Shown: one piece after another, positions 16,086 to 26,216 of the stretch | Numbering within the stretch: the stretch's first letter is position 1 | Layout: every line of letters starts with the position of its first letter | Assembly: GCA_902578445.1 (NCBI GenBank) | Contig: CACHDC010000009.1 | Location: 1-45,852, forward strand | Length of the DNA: 45,852 nt | Origin: an uncultured Synechococcaceae cyanobacterium | GTDB taxonomy: Bacteria > Cyanobacteriota > Cyanobacteriia > PCC-6307 > Cyanobiaceae | Reading direction: 5' to 3' | Program-made: the position numbers and the translations under genes | The notes under the pieces: model-generated | Database searches by the model: none | What the model saw: the letters and a program-made list of their open reading frames with translations, nothing else | Told to the model about the DNA's origin: nothing

Positions 16086-17615
16086 ATGAATGATAAGAAA
16101 TTTGGCAAATCAAATAAAATGCAAGTACAAAAATTACCAACTGGAATAGAAGGTTTTGATGATGTTTGTAGGGGTGGGTTGCCTGTATCTCGAAGTACAC
16201 TCGTTAGTGGTACCTCAGGAACTGGTAAAACTGTTTTTTCTCTGCAATATTTACACCATGGAATTTGTAATTTTGATGAGCCTGGAATCTTTGTAACATT
16301 TGAGGAATCACCTCTAGATATTATTAGAAATGCCGCAAGTTTTGGTTGGGATTTACAAGAATTAATTGATCAAAATAAACTTTTTATTTTAGATGCATCT
16401 CCTGATCCTGATGGTCAGGATGTTGCGGGTAACTTCGATTTGTCTGGTCTTATTGAGAGAATTAGTTATGCAATTAGAAAATATAAAGCTAAAAGAGTTG
16501 CAATAGATTCAATAACCGCAGTCTTTCAACAGTATGATGCTATTTACGTTGTTAGAAGAGAAATATTTAGATTGATAGCGAGATTAAAAGAAATAGGTGT
16601 GACGACAGTTATGACAACAGAAAGGGTTGATGATTATGGACCAATTGCTAGATATGGAGTAGAAGAATTTGTATCCGATAATGTTGTCTTACTAAGAAAT
16701 GTTCTTGAGTCAGAGAAGAGGAGAAGAACCTTAGAAGTTTTGAAGTTAAGAGGTACTGTACATATGAAAGGTGAATACCCATTCACTATGGGAATGGATG
16801 GAATAAGTGTGTTTGCACTAGGAGCTATGAGATTAACGCAAAGATCCTCAAATATTAGGATTAGCTCTGGAGTTAAAGATCTTGATGATATGTGTGGTGG
16901 AGGATACTTTCAAGATTCCATCATTCTTGCCACTGGAGCTACTGGTACAGGTAAAACAATGCTTGTATCAAAATTTGTTGAAGACGCCTATAACAATAAT
17001 GAAAGAGCAATACTTTTTGCATATGAAGAATCAAGGGCTCAATTGCTTAGGAATGCGACTAGTTGGGGAATAGATTTTGAAAAAATGGAAAGTGATGGGT
17101 TGTTAAAAATTATTTGTGCATATCCTGAATCAACTGGTTTAGAAGATCATTTGCAAATTATAAAAACGCAAATTAATCAATTTAAACCAAAAAGAATGGC
17201 AATTGATTCTCTCTCTGCATTAGCCAGAGGTGTAAGTTTGAATGCATTTAGACAATTTGTAATTGCTGTTACGGGTTATACAAAACAAGAGGAAATAGCA
17301 GGCTTTTTTACTAATACTGCAGAAGAATTTATGGGAAGTCATTCTATAACCGATTCTCATATCTCAACAATTACAGACACGATATTGTTGCTTCAATATG
17401 TAGAAATAAAAGGTGAGATGGCACGAGCTTTAAATGTTTTTAAAATGAGGGGCTCATGGCATGATAAACGAATAAGAGAATTTATCATTACAAATAGTGG
17501 CCCAGAAATAAAAGATTCTTTTTCAAATTTTGAACAAATATTTAGTGGTGCCCCTCACAGAGTTGTACCCGATCAAAATGTTCCAAATGTTTTTAAAGGA
17601 TTAGACAAAAATTAG
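16086..17615 (+). CDS. kaiC: Circadian clock ATPase/kinase KaiC
   Basis: Double-domain RecA-like ATPase of the cyanobacterial clock. CI has Walker A GTSGTGKT (42-49) and the catalytic Glu pair 73-74; CII has Walker A GATGTGKT (284-291) and Glu pair 314-315. The autophosphorylation residues Ser427 and Thr428 (SHISTITDT) correspond to S431/T432 of Synechococcus elongatus, so phosphorylation is expected. The protein is 509 residues against 519 in S. elongatus. The missing length is mainly in the C-terminal tail, where KaiA binds; the tail here (after ~490) is short and dissimilar. This fits the absence of kaiA and an hourglass-like rather than self-sustained clock, as described for Prochlorococcus. 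The stop overlaps nblS by four bases, tail to tail. Confidence 0.98.
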   Translation: MNDKKFGKSNKMQVQKLPTGIEGFDDVCRGGLPVSRSTLVSGTSGTGKTVFSLQYLHHGICNFDEPGIFVTFEESPLDIIRNAASFGWDLQELIDQNKLFILDASPDPDGQDVAGNFDLSGLIERISYAIRKYKAKRVAIDSITAVFQQYDAIYVVRREIFRLIARLKEIGVTTVMTTERVDDYGPIARYGVEEFVSDNVVLLRNVLESEKRRRTLEVLKLRGTVHMKGEYPFTMGMDGISVFALGAMRLTQRSSNIRISSGVKDLDDMCGGGYFQDSIILATGATGTGKTMLVSKFVEDAYNNNERAILFAYEESRAQLLRNATSWGIDFEKMESDGLLKIICAYPESTGLEDHLQIIKTQINQFKPKRMAIDSLSALARGVSLNAFRQFVIAVTGYTKQEEIAGFFTNTAEEFMGSHSITDSHISTITDTILLLQYVEIKGEMARALNVFKMRGSWHDKRIREFIITNSGPEIKDSFSNFEQIFSGAPHRVVPDQNVPNVFKGLDKN

Positions 17616-19678
17616 ATAATTTCTTTAATTTCAGAACCTGAAAAAGAATCTGAATTATTAATAGCTTTTGTCAATAATTCATCCTTATCAGATTGTGCTA
17701 AGGCTAAATCAAACCAGAAAGTCGTTCCTACTCCTAATTCACTAGCCATACGAATTTCCCCACCGTGTTTTTCAATTATTCCTCGTACTATAGATAAACC
17801 TAAACCAGTACCTTGCTCAGTATGAACAGAATTCTCTACTCTATAAAAACGATCAAATATCTTTTCTTGATCAGCCTGAGATATTCCTGAGCCAGTATCA
17901 GCAATCTCAATTCTTACTTTTGGGAGTGGTGAAACTAATTCACATTGAGGGGCCCAATCATTTTTAACACTTGGAGGGAAAGCTGGACAGGAATCTGGCC
18001 AAGTATAAGCTCTTATGATTAAGGAGCTGTTTTTTGGACTAAATTTCAATCCGTTGCCAAGTAAATTATCAAAAACCTGTAAAAGTAAATCAAAATTTCC
18101 AAGAATTGGAGGAATAGTTTCTTCTATATCATGAGCTAATGAAACATCTTTTTCCGTAGCATTAAGTCTATAATTTCTAAGAGTCTGTTCTATTGCAGGC
18201 TTTATATCCATTTGCTCAAGCTGAATAATTTTCCCAGATTCCAATCTTGATAAATCTAATACATCATTTACAAGTCTTGTTAATCTATCAGTCTCTGAAT
18301 TTGCAATGCCCAGAAATTCTATTTGTTCTTCATCAGAAAGCTGATCTTTTAAATCGTGTAAGGTCTCTACGTAACTTTTGATGTTAAAAAGTGGTGTCCT
18401 TAATTCGTGAGAAACATTACTAATAAATCTATTTTGTGCAGCGTTAAGTTCAACTTCTCTAGTTAAATCTTGGATAGTTACAGCAATTCCTTTTAATTCA
18501 ACTTTATTTGTATCTAAAACTGATTGCAAGACAATTCTTAAGGTTCTTGCTGGTTCTCCTAAACTGAATCTTAAATCGTCCTTTTCCTTTTCCCTGTTTA
18601 AAATAGACTCTATATTAGTATGTAAGTCGTTAGATAAAATCTCGGGGATTTCATTTAAAAAATATTTACCCTCTAAGAATCTTCCTTCCCAGCGAAATAA
18701 TCTCTTTGCTGTTGGATTAGTAAGTACAATCTTGCCTTGTGAGTCCAATAATATGGCACCATCAGCCATTGTAGCAATTAGCGATTGCTGTTTGATTTGT
18801 GCCGCTTTTAGTTCTTCTATATTAGCTTCATCATAATTTTCTAACTGTGTGGCCATTCGGTTAAATCCATTTAAGAGTTCTCCTAGATCACCTGTCATAG
18901 GTAATGAAATTCTTGACTTAAAATTTCCTCTTGAGATTTCTCTAACACCTCTTACTAACTCTCTGACGGGTCTAGTAATTGTTAGAGCATTAAATACTGC
19001 TCCAAGTATGACTAAAACCCAAATGGAGATAAAAACTGCAATGGTTACTTCTCTGGTTAAAGCAGCACTGGCTAGTGCTTTTTTGTTAGGGGTGACTCCC
19101 AAAGCTAAAGTTCCAAGATATTTGCCCTTCCACAACATTGGGACAAATACATCTGTTACTTGACCTTGAGGAGTCGCATGTTGTCTAACTAAAGGGAATT
19201 GTGGTCTCTTCTTTAATTCTGAGGGTAATTTTAGTCTTCGAGTGAGCTGAAACTGACTGTCTGAGCTTGTCGGTGTTGCACTGATCGGTATCCCAAGTTG
19301 AACAATATCTTCAGCATCAGTAAAGAATATATAGCGCAGGTTTCGACTTGACCTCCAAAACTTTTCAGCTACATTTGAAATTTCTTTTTTTTGGTTATTA
19401 GCAACTAATTCCGTTACATTCCCAGATAACAATAAGCCAAGATCTCGAGCATATCTAGTATCATTCATGCCAGCATCTCTTTGAATACTATTTAAAGCAA
19501 AAAAAGTTATTCCTGTCATTAGGAGACTCACGACAAGAGTTGCTATAGCTAACAACTTTGTTCTTAAACTAAACCCACTCCACCAAGCAAGGATTCCATT
19601 AATCCAATAGTTATTATTCATAACTTCGTTATCAGTGATGTTATATTTTCTATTTTCTCGATTATTGGTATCTACCAT
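17612..19678 (-). CDS. nblS: Sensor histidine kinase NblS/DspA (Hik33)
   Basis: Membrane-bound histidine kinase that in cyanobacteria responds to high light and other stresses and controls, among others, high-light-inducible genes. Two membrane helices (about 44-63 and 211-231) flank an extracytoplasmic sensor region (64-210) that carries the characteristic MNDTRYARDLGLLL. A HAMP domain (~232-285) and a PAS domain (~295-405) follow. The HisKA box is NVSHELRTPLFNIK with phospho-acceptor His424, then the HATPase domain with DNLLGNGLKFS, ADTGSGIS and GTGLGLSIV. At 688 residues it matches family length. An HLIP gene in this window (41431-41676) is a plausible indirect target. Confidence 0.93.
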   Translation of the reverse strand: MVDTNNRENRKYNITDNEVMNNNYWINGILAWWSGFSLRTKLLAIATLVVSLLMTGITFFALNSIQRDAGMNDTRYARDLGLLLSGNVTELVANNQKKEISNVAEKFWRSSRNLRYIFFTDAEDIVQLGIPISATPTSSDSQFQLTRRLKLPSELKKRPQFPLVRQHATPQGQVTDVFVPMLWKGKYLGTLALGVTPNKKALASAALTREVTIAVFISIWVLVILGAVFNALTITRPVRELVRGVREISRGNFKSRISLPMTGDLGELLNGFNRMATQLENYDEANIEELKAAQIKQQSLIATMADGAILLDSQGKIVLTNPTAKRLFRWEGRFLEGKYFLNEIPEILSNDLHTNIESILNREKEKDDLRFSLGEPARTLRIVLQSVLDTNKVELKGIAVTIQDLTREVELNAAQNRFISNVSHELRTPLFNIKSYVETLHDLKDQLSDEEQIEFLGIANSETDRLTRLVNDVLDLSRLESGKIIQLEQMDIKPAIEQTLRNYRLNATEKDVSLAHDIEETIPPILGNFDLLLQVFDNLLGNGLKFSPKNSSLIIRAYTWPDSCPAFPPSVKNDWAPQCELVSPLPKVRIEIADTGSGISQADQEKIFDRFYRVENSVHTEQGTGLGLSIVRGIIEKHGGEIRMASELGVGTTFWFDLALAQSDKDELLTKAINNSDSFSGSEIKEII

Positions 19679-19682
19679 AAGC

Positions 19683-21014
19683 TTAATTCTCCTTGGAAAA
19701 GTTTTTTCTGACTTGATGACCTATGTCATTTCTGAAGTAAATACCCTCAAAATGAATTTCTTTTAAATTCTTGTATGCTCTTTCAAAAACCATATCAAAA
19801 TCCCTATCTTGACAGACAATACTTAAGACTCTTCCTCCATCAGTTAATAATTTTCCATCTGCACTTAAGGAAGTACCTGAGTCGAAAATTTGACATCTAT
19901 TTGAGTCAATCTTACCTATTTTTATTTGAAAACCAGTTTTATATTCGTGAGGATAACCTTTGGAGGTCGCTATTACACAACCACTGACTTTATCAGAAGT
20001 ACTAATTTTTTCATCACCAGTTAAATTTCCCATTGAGCATTTTTCTAGAAGAAATACAAAATTTTGATCCATCAAAGGCATAATTGTTTGGCATTCAGGA
20101 TCACCAAACCTGCAGTTATATTCTATAACTTTGGGCCCAGATTTTGTGATCATTAACCCAAAGTAGATTACGCCTCTATAGTCAATATTTCTTTTATTTA
20201 GTTCATTGATTGTAGGTTCAATTATCTCTTTGATGATTTTATCAAGGTAATCTTCTGTTAATAATGGAGCAGGGGAATAAGCTCCCATACCTCCTGTATT
20301 TGGGCCTGTATCTTTCTCGTTAAGTCGTTTGTGATCTTGGGCGGTTGGAAGTAATGTATATCTCTCTCCATCGCATAAAGCAAAAACTGAAACTTCTGGT
20401 CCTTGAATTTTTTCTTCTAAAACAACTATATTCCCAGAGTTGCCAAATTTACCATTAAAAATTGATTCTGCTGCTTTCAAACATTCATCTATTGAATTAG
20501 GAATAAAAACACCTTTACCTGAAGCTAGACCATCAGCTTTAACTACCAGTGGGATTGATGATGAATAGATAATTTTTTTGGCTTCTTCTATAGAATTGAC
20601 TTTCCAAAAGTTTGCAGTTGGAATATTTGCTTTTTGCATAAATTCCTTAGCCCAAGATTTGCTAAATTCTAATTTTGCTCCATCTTTATTAGGTCCAAAT
20701 ACTTTAAAATTTTTTTTGCGAAGGAAATCAGCTAATCCATTTGCAAGAGGTATTTCAGGTCCAATTACAACTAAATCTATCTTGAGAAAATCAAGCTTTT
20801 CTACCAGTTCATTTTCATTATTTGTATCAATTTTTATTCTTTCACATTTATTTATTCTTTCTGAACCAGCGTTTCCAGGTACTAAATAAACTTTTTTAAC
20901 TAATTCATTTTTTTGAATAGCCCAAGCTAAGGAGTTTTCTCTCCCTCCATTTCCAATAATTAAGATATTTTCTAATCTATTAAAGCTCTTAGAATTTGGT
21001 GAATGAATTCCCAT
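19683..21014 (-). CDS. purD: Phosphoribosylamine-glycine ligase
   Basis: ATP-grasp enzyme joining glycine to 5-phosphoribosylamine, step 2 of purine synthesis. In 443 residues it shows the N-terminal motif ILIIGNGGRENSLAW (17-31), the ATP-grasp signature region LVVKADGLASGKGVF (~157-171), DHKRLNEKDTGPNTGGMGAY and IEYNCRFGDPECQ. The ~14 residues before the first strand are extra compared with many PurD proteins; no better start is obvious. It diverges from purC across a 134-base gap, so the two purine genes may share control. Its 3' end is 4 bases from the start of nblS. Confidence 0.96.
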   Translation of the reverse strand: MGIHSPNSKSFNRLENILIIGNGGRENSLAWAIQKNELVKKVYLVPGNAGSERINKCERIKIDTNNENELVEKLDFLKIDLVVIGPEIPLANGLADFLRKKNFKVFGPNKDGAKLEFSKSWAKEFMQKANIPTANFWKVNSIEEAKKIIYSSSIPLVVKADGLASGKGVFIPNSIDECLKAAESIFNGKFGNSGNIVVLEEKIQGPEVSVFALCDGERYTLLPTAQDHKRLNEKDTGPNTGGMGAYSPAPLLTEDYLDKIIKEIIEPTINELNKRNIDYRGVIYFGLMITKSGPKVIEYNCRFGDPECQTIMPLMDQNFVFLLEKCSMGNLTGDEKISTSDKVSGCVIATSKGYPHEYKTGFQIKIGKIDSNRCQIFDSGTSLSADGKLLTDGGRVLSIVCQDRDFDMVFERAYKNLKEIHFEGIYFRNDIGHQVRKNFSKEN

Positions 21015-21148
21015 ATATTTGTTTCTTTAAGGTTATGAGGTTTCGATGAATAATCAGCTAAAATGGAAACAAATCTTTTAAATTTGATCTCTAATAATTA
21101 TGTTAATTACAAAAAGTATTTTAGTAATCACAATTAGGTTTTAAATTA

Positions 21149-21877
21149 ATGAATAATAAATATGAATTAATATATGAAGGAAAAGCAAAAAAAATTTTTA
21201 CGCATGATGAGGTAGATAAAGTAAAAATTGAATTTAAAGATGATGCTACAGCTTTCAATGCTTTGAAAAAAGAAAAATTTGAAGGTAAAGGTAAACTTAA
21301 TTGCCTAATAAGTGCAAGAATTTTTGAGATTCTTATTAAAGAGAGTATTCCAACTCATTTTATTGAACTCGAAAATGAAAATACAATGATTGCAAAAAAA
21401 ATAAAAGTAATTCCATTAGAAATTGTTCTAAGAAATACTGCTTATGGTTCTTTATGTAAACAAACGACTATAAAACCTGGAACTTTCCTATCACAACCAT
21501 TAATTGATATATACCTGAAAAATGATGAACTTAATGATCCCCTTATTACAAAAGATAGAATTAAATTAATGAATATATTAAGCTCTGATGATTTAGATTT
21601 AATAATTGATTTAACTTTAAAAGTTAATGCAATTCTGAAAAGTTTCTTTAAAAATATTCAACTTCAGCTTGTGGATTTCAAGTTGGAATTTGGTTATGAT
21701 TCTACAAATAACATACTTCTCGGAGATGAAATTAGTCCTGATAATTGTAGATTGTGGGATCTAAACCAAAAAAATGATACAATCGTAAGTCTAGATAAAG
21801 ATAGATTTAGGAATGATTTAGGGGGTTTAATTGAAGCGTATAGTGAAATTCACAGAAGAATTAACAATTTTCTTTAG
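21149..21877 (+). CDS. purC: Phosphoribosylaminoimidazole-succinocarboxamide (SAICAR) synthase
   Basis: Condenses CAIR with aspartate using ATP in purine synthesis. The 242-residue protein has the family features: YEGKAKKIF near the N-terminus (binds ATP), FKDDATAFNALKKEKFEGKG (24-43), VIPLEIVLRNTAYGSLCK, and near the C-terminus LVDFKLEFG and LGDEISPDNCRLWD. Length is typical for the bacterial short form. It is first in a plus-strand run leading into outer-membrane genes; the next start is 46 bases after its stop. purD lies divergently upstream. Confidence 0.97.
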   Translation: MNNKYELIYEGKAKKIFTHDEVDKVKIEFKDDATAFNALKKEKFEGKGKLNCLISARIFEILIKESIPTHFIELENENTMIAKKIKVIPLEIVLRNTAYGSLCKQTTIKPGTFLSQPLIDIYLKNDELNDPLITKDRIKLMNILSSDDLDLIIDLTLKVNAILKSFFKNIQLQLVDFKLEFGYDSTNNILLGDEISPDNCRLWDLNQKNDTIVSLDKDRFRNDLGGLIEAYSEIHRRINNFL

Positions 21878-21923
21878 CCTAATTGAATAAATATTGACTT
21901 AATTTATTTTCATCAAAAGTATC

Positions 21924-24056
21924 ATGCAAAAAAATTCTTTAAAATTTGGAAAGGTTTTCACAAATGTTGCCTGTACTCCCTTGATTTTAATATCAAATAA
22001 TTCAGAACTTGCTGCTAAGTTTTTGCCAAAAGACGTTGATCAATCAATAAAAACCTTAGAAATACCAAACCTTAATAATGATTTTTTTAAAGGGATTGAT
22101 ATAAAACAAGAGAAAAAAATTCTCCTTGCAGAAAATAATAATGATATTAATGAAGAAAGTGTTCTTATCTCAGAAATAATTATTGAAGGCTGGGAAAATC
22201 ATCCTGAGGGTAGAAAACTTGAATTGGCTGCATATGACTCTATGAGCATAAAGCCTGGAAGTATTGTTGATAATCGAATTCTAAATCAAGACCTCAATGC
22301 AATATATGCAAGTGGTTGGTTTTCAGGAGTTAAAATAAAATCCCAAGAGGGGCCACTAGGCGTGAGGCTAATAGTAAATGTAGTGCCTAATCCAATTTTG
22401 AAGAAAGTTGAACTTAAACCAATGACCTCTGTAATCTCCAATGAATATGTAGATGATATTTTTAATAATTATTATGGGACAACTCTTAATTTAAATGAAT
22501 TTCAAAATAAGATAGAAATAATCAAAAAATATTTTAAAAAAGAAGGTTATTCTTTAGCTAGAATTAATAGTCCCGATAGAATCTCTGATAACGGAGTAGT
22601 AACATTAAAAGTCTCTGAGGGTATTATATCTGACGTAAAAATAAGATTTCCAGATTCTGATGGTGAATTTATTATTGATGGAAAACCTAGAAAAGGTAAA
22701 ACAAAAGATTGGGTCATAAAGAGAGAATTAAAAACACAACCTGGTTCAATATTTAATAGAAAAACTCTAGAAGCTGATATTGGTAGATTATATGCTACAT
22801 CATTATTTGATGATATAAAGGTTTCTCTAGGTCCTGACAATTTAAATCCTGGTCAAGTCATAATTTTTTTAGACGTAAGCGAGCAAAGAACAGGATCATT
22901 AGCAGGGGGACTTGGTTATAGCAATGGATCAGGTATCTTCGCATCAATTGGTTTGCAGGAATCAAATACACTAGGAAGAGCATGGTCTACAAATTTAAAC
23001 CTAAATTTCGGAGAATACTCAACTACATATAATTTTTCATTAACTGATCCATGGATTAAAGGAGATAAACATAAAACATCTTTTAGAACAAATATTTTTT
23101 TAAGTAGAGATTATCCACAAGAATTTAAGAGTGAAAATAATGGGCGCATATACGCAGTTGATGATACTAGTACTTCAACTTCTGATACTTTTTCATCAAT
23201 TGTTTTAGAAAAAATAGGAGGTGGATTTTCTTTCTCAAGGCCATTAAATGGTGGAGATCCATTTAAGGTAGCTAAATGGAGAGTTCTTGCGGGAATGAAT
23301 ATTAAGAAAGTTAAGATGATTGATGGTGATGGAAACAAAAAACCTTATGGTGATAAGACTCCAACAACAGGAAATATAAATGATATTATCTGTATTGGAT
23401 TTACTCCAAATGATGGTTCATGCCCTGCAGAAAATACACTAGTGAGTTTTATTGCAAGTACTTCTAGAAATAACTTAAACAATTCCATCAATCCAACTGC
23501 AGGAAATAAATTTAGCTTTGGTACAGAACAATTTGTTTCGATGGGGAAAAACTCTCCAACTTTTAACAGAATGAGATCCTCATATTCATTTTTTATACCA
23601 ACAAAATTGATAAATTTAACTAAAGGATGTAAGTCTAGCAAAGCTACTAGTGAAGACTGTCCTCAAGCTATCGGATTTCAATTTAAGGCGGGTACGATTA
23701 TTGGGGAATTGCCTCCTTACGAAGCATTTTGTATGGGAGGAACATCATCTGTTAGAGGTTGGGGGTCTTGTGATTTGGCTGTAAGTAGGAGTTTTGTTGA
23801 GGGTACAGCAGAATATAGATTCCCAGTTTGGAGAATGATATCAGGAGCTTTATTCGTCGATGGAGGAAGTGATCTAGGCTCTCAAAAGGAAGTACCCGGA
23901 AAACCAGGTAAATTATTGCAGAAATCAGGTTCTGGTTTTTCCATTGGAGGGGGAGTTGGGGTTAAAACACCAATAGGTCCATTAAGATTAGATGTTGCAA
24001 GCAAGGACCTAAGTGGAGATTGGAGATATACACTTGGAGTTGGATGGAAGTTTTAA
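21924..24056 (+). CDS. bamA: Omp85/BamA-type outer membrane assembly protein
   Basis: Outer membrane insertase of the Omp85 family (cyanobacterial BamA, related to plastid Toc75). The 710-residue protein has an N-terminal export region, then POTRA domains spanning about 60-315 (VLISEIIIEGWENHPEGRKL; IRFPDSDGEF...; DDIKVSLGPD), and a C-terminal 16-strand barrel from ~320. The barrel holds the Omp85 loop-6 signature SVRGW (GTSSVRGWGSC) and ends with the aromatic FDV-like strand LGVGWKF, the outer-membrane targeting signal. The signal peptide is atypical. lpxC starts on the base after its stop, so barrel assembly and lipid A synthesis are encoded together. Confidence 0.92.
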   Translation: MQKNSLKFGKVFTNVACTPLILISNNSELAAKFLPKDVDQSIKTLEIPNLNNDFFKGIDIKQEKKILLAENNNDINEESVLISEIIIEGWENHPEGRKLELAAYDSMSIKPGSIVDNRILNQDLNAIYASGWFSGVKIKSQEGPLGVRLIVNVVPNPILKKVELKPMTSVISNEYVDDIFNNYYGTTLNLNEFQNKIEIIKKYFKKEGYSLARINSPDRISDNGVVTLKVSEGIISDVKIRFPDSDGEFIIDGKPRKGKTKDWVIKRELKTQPGSIFNRKTLEADIGRLYATSLFDDIKVSLGPDNLNPGQVIIFLDVSEQRTGSLAGGLGYSNGSGIFASIGLQESNTLGRAWSTNLNLNFGEYSTTYNFSLTDPWIKGDKHKTSFRTNIFLSRDYPQEFKSENNGRIYAVDDTSTSTSDTFSSIVLEKIGGGFSFSRPLNGGDPFKVAKWRVLAGMNIKKVKMIDGDGNKKPYGDKTPTTGNINDIICIGFTPNDGSCPAENTLVSFIASTSRNNLNNSINPTAGNKFSFGTEQFVSMGKNSPTFNRMRSSYSFFIPTKLINLTKGCKSSKATSEDCPQAIGFQFKAGTIIGELPPYEAFCMGGTSSVRGWGSCDLAVSRSFVEGTAEYRFPVWRMISGALFVDGGSDLGSQKEVPGKPGKLLQKSGSGFSIGGGVGVKTPIGPLRLDVASKDLSGDWRYTLGVGWKF

Positions 24057-24893
24057 GTGTTTTCTTGGCCTGCTAATTATGATTCTTGTTATACCTTGGC
24101 TGGTGTTATCTCCAGAGAAGGTATAGGCCTACACAGTGGAGAAAAAACGAGAGTTAAAATTTCTTCTTATGAGAAAGAAGGATATTATGTCTCTTTTAGG
24201 GATAAACCTAACGAGATTTTTAAATTAACTCAGGATTTAATTGGAAGTACAATGCTTTGCACGGCGGTTAAATTAGGAGTAAGAAATTTGTATACTATCG
24301 AACATTTATTATCTTCAATGGCAGGGTGCGGGTTAAGTTATATACATATTGAGGTTGATGGGAAAGAGATCCCTCTTTTAGATGGTTCGGCAATCCAGTG
24401 GGTTAGAGATTTTGAAGAAGTAGGGATAAAAAAGGCACCTAGACCAGATAATTTTTTTCGAGAGATTAATAAATCAATAATTTTAAATAAAGAAGACTCA
24501 GTTATAGCAGCAACCCCTTCTGAAAAGACTACAATTATATCGACTATAAATTTTGCCTATAAGGCTATTGGAAATCAAACTTTTGTGATTGATTTAAATC
24601 CAAAAAGTTTTGTTGAAATGATTGCTCCTGCCAGAACGTTTGGTTTTAAAGATCAATTTCAAGAGTTAAGTGAACTTGGCTTAATAAAAGGCGGAAGTTT
24701 GGAAAATGCCCTTGTTTGTGACGGGGAACAATGGGTTAATCCACCATTAAGATTTGATAATGAACCAATAAGACATAAAATTTTAGACTTAATTGGGGAC
24801 TTGGCTTTGGTAGGGTTACCTAAGGCTCAAATTTTAGTCTATAAAGGATCACATTCTTTAAATGCTTTATTGGCCTCATCGCTAAAAAATTAA
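24057..24893 (+). CDS. lpxC: UDP-3-O-acyl-N-acetylglucosamine deacetylase
   Basis: Zinc enzyme for the committed step of lipid A synthesis. Zinc ligands fit E. coli LpxC: His83 ([12 protein letters not shown]), His240 and Asp244 ([11 protein letters not shown]), with catalytic Glu82 and His266 also kept. The 278 residues are slightly short of the E. coli 305 but complete. The start is GTG, placed directly after the bamA stop, which implies translational coupling. fabZ, lpxA and lpxB follow in order. Confidence 0.96.
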   Translation: MFSWPANYDSCYTLAGVISREGIGLHSGEKTRVKISSYEKEGYYVSFRDKPNEIFKLTQDLIGSTMLCTAVKLGVRNLYTIEHLLSSMAGCGLSYIHIEVDGKEIPLLDGSAIQWVRDFEEVGIKKAPRPDNFFREINKSIILNKEDSVIAATPSEKTTIISTINFAYKAIGNQTFVIDLNPKSFVEMIAPARTFGFKDQFQELSELGLIKGGSLENALVCDGEQWVNPPLRFDNEPIRHKILDLIGDLALVGLPKAQILVYKGSHSLNALLASSLKN

Positions 24894-24910
24894 CTTTATC
24901 TTTAATTGTT

Positions 24911-25369
24911 TTGAATAAGAAATTATCCAGTGAAAATAATCAACTTACATCTGAACACATACTAGGTTTATTACCTCACAGATATCCTTTTGCTCTTGTG
25001 GACAAAGTGATAGAAAATATTCCTGGTGAGAGAGCTGTTGCAGTAAAAAATGTAACTATAAATGAGCCTCAATTTCAGGGACATTTTCCTGAGAGACCCT
25101 TGATGCCTGGGGTTCTTATTGTTGAATCAATGGCTCAAGTTGGTGGAATTATTGTAACTCAAATGCCCGATCTTCCTAAAGGACTTTTCGTTTTTGCTGG
25201 AATCAACAATGTTAAATTCAGAAAACCAGTTGTGCCAGGAGATCAATTGATAATTTCTTGTGAGTTATTGTCAATTAAAAGACAAAGGTTTGGGAAGGTC
25301 AAAGGTGAGGCTCATGTTGATGGGAATTTGGTTTGTGCGGGAGAATTAATGTTTTCATTAGTTGATTAG
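24911..25369 (+). CDS. fabZ: 3-hydroxyacyl-[ACP] dehydratase
   Basis: Dehydrates 3-hydroxyacyl-ACP in fatty acid elongation and balances the pool shared with lipid A synthesis. The 152 residues match the family (E. coli 151). Catalytic His58 ([12 protein letters not shown]) and Glu72 (LIVESMAQ) are present, and the N-terminal [14 protein letters not shown] is typical. The only suitable start is TTG at 24911, 18 bases after the lpxC stop. Its position between lpxC and lpxA is a common bacterial arrangement. Confidence 0.96.
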   Translation: MNKKLSSENNQLTSEHILGLLPHRYPFALVDKVIENIPGERAVAVKNVTINEPQFQGHFPERPLMPGVLIVESMAQVGGIIVTQMPDLPKGLFVFAGINNVKFRKPVVPGDQLIISCELLSIKRQRFGKVKGEAHVDGNLVCAGELMFSLVD

Positions 25370-25373
25370 GGAT

Positions 25374-26216
25374 ATGGATCATCAAAATACAGAATTTAAC
25401 TCAAGCTTTAGTGGTGTAAAAGTGCACCCAAATGCTTTTGTTGATCCAAGTGCCGAATTGCATGATGGGGTTATTATCTCCCAAGGAGCTATTATCGGTC
25501 CTGATGTGATTATCGGGAAAGGAACTGAAATAGGACCAAATGCTGTTATTTCAGGAAGTACTCAAATTGGTATAAACAATAAAATTTTCCCCAGTGTTTT
25601 TATAGGTCTTGATCCCCAGGACCTTAAATATAAAGGGGCCCCTACTGAAGTAATTATTGGAGATAATAATACTTTCAGAGAATGTGTAACTATTAATAAA
25701 GCAACTGATGAAGGAGAAAAAACTATTATTGGCAATAATAATTTGTTGATGGCTTATACTCACATTGGCCATAATTGTGAACTTGGTAATAGGATAGTTT
25801 TATCAAATAGTGTTCAAGTTGCTGGCCATGTAAAGATTGAAGATAAAGCTATTATTGGCGGTTGTTTAGGGATTCATCAATTTGTACATATTGGATATTT
25901 AGCGATGATTGGAGGAATGACTAGAGTGGATAGAGATGTACCTCCTTTTTGTCTAGCCGAAGGGCATCCAGGAAGATTGAGAGGTTTGAATAGGATTGGT
26001 ATTAAGAGAAGTGGTTTAATAGAAAATAAGGATTTTGATTTGAAAATACTTCAAAGTACGTGGAATCTACTTTTTAAATCTAGTGATGCGATTTCAAATT
26101 CATTAGAAAAAGTAATGACAGAAGAATTAGATCTTTCATCTTCAAAATTATGTAGTTTTTTAAAAGAGTCAATATCTAAAGAAAGACGAGGACCAATGCC
26201 TGTTTTGAATTTATGA
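25374..26216 (+). CDS. lpxA: UDP-N-acetylglucosamine O-acyltransferase
   Basis: Transfers 3-hydroxyacyl from ACP to UDP-GlcNAc, the first lipid A reaction. From about residue 10 to 190 it consists of left-handed beta-helix hexapeptide repeats (VHPNAFVDPSAEL, GVIISQGAIIGPDVIIGKG), with the active-site region AYTHIGHNCELGN, and a helical C-terminal domain after ~190 (AEGHPGRLRGLN). I chose the ATG at 25374, five bases after the fabZ stop, over an in-frame TTG at 25362 that would overlap fabZ. It ends in an ATGA overlap with lpxB. Confidence 0.95.
   Translation: MDHQNTEFNSSFSGVKVHPNAFVDPSAELHDGVIISQGAIIGPDVIIGKGTEIGPNAVISGSTQIGINNKIFPSVFIGLDPQDLKYKGAPTEVIIGDNNTFRECVTINKATDEGEKTIIGNNNLLMAYTHIGHNCELGNRIVLSNSVQVAGHVKIEDKAIIGGCLGIHQFVHIGYLAMIGGMTRVDRDVPPFCLAEGHPGRLRGLNRIGIKRSGLIENKDFDLKILQSTWNLLFKSSDAISNSLEKVMTEELDLSSSKLCSFLKESISKERRGPMPVLNL

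Noticed and set aside
25362-25373. TTG start for lpxA overlapping fabZ
   Set aside because: An ATG 12 bases later gives a normal N-terminus without overlap; the added four residues have no support.
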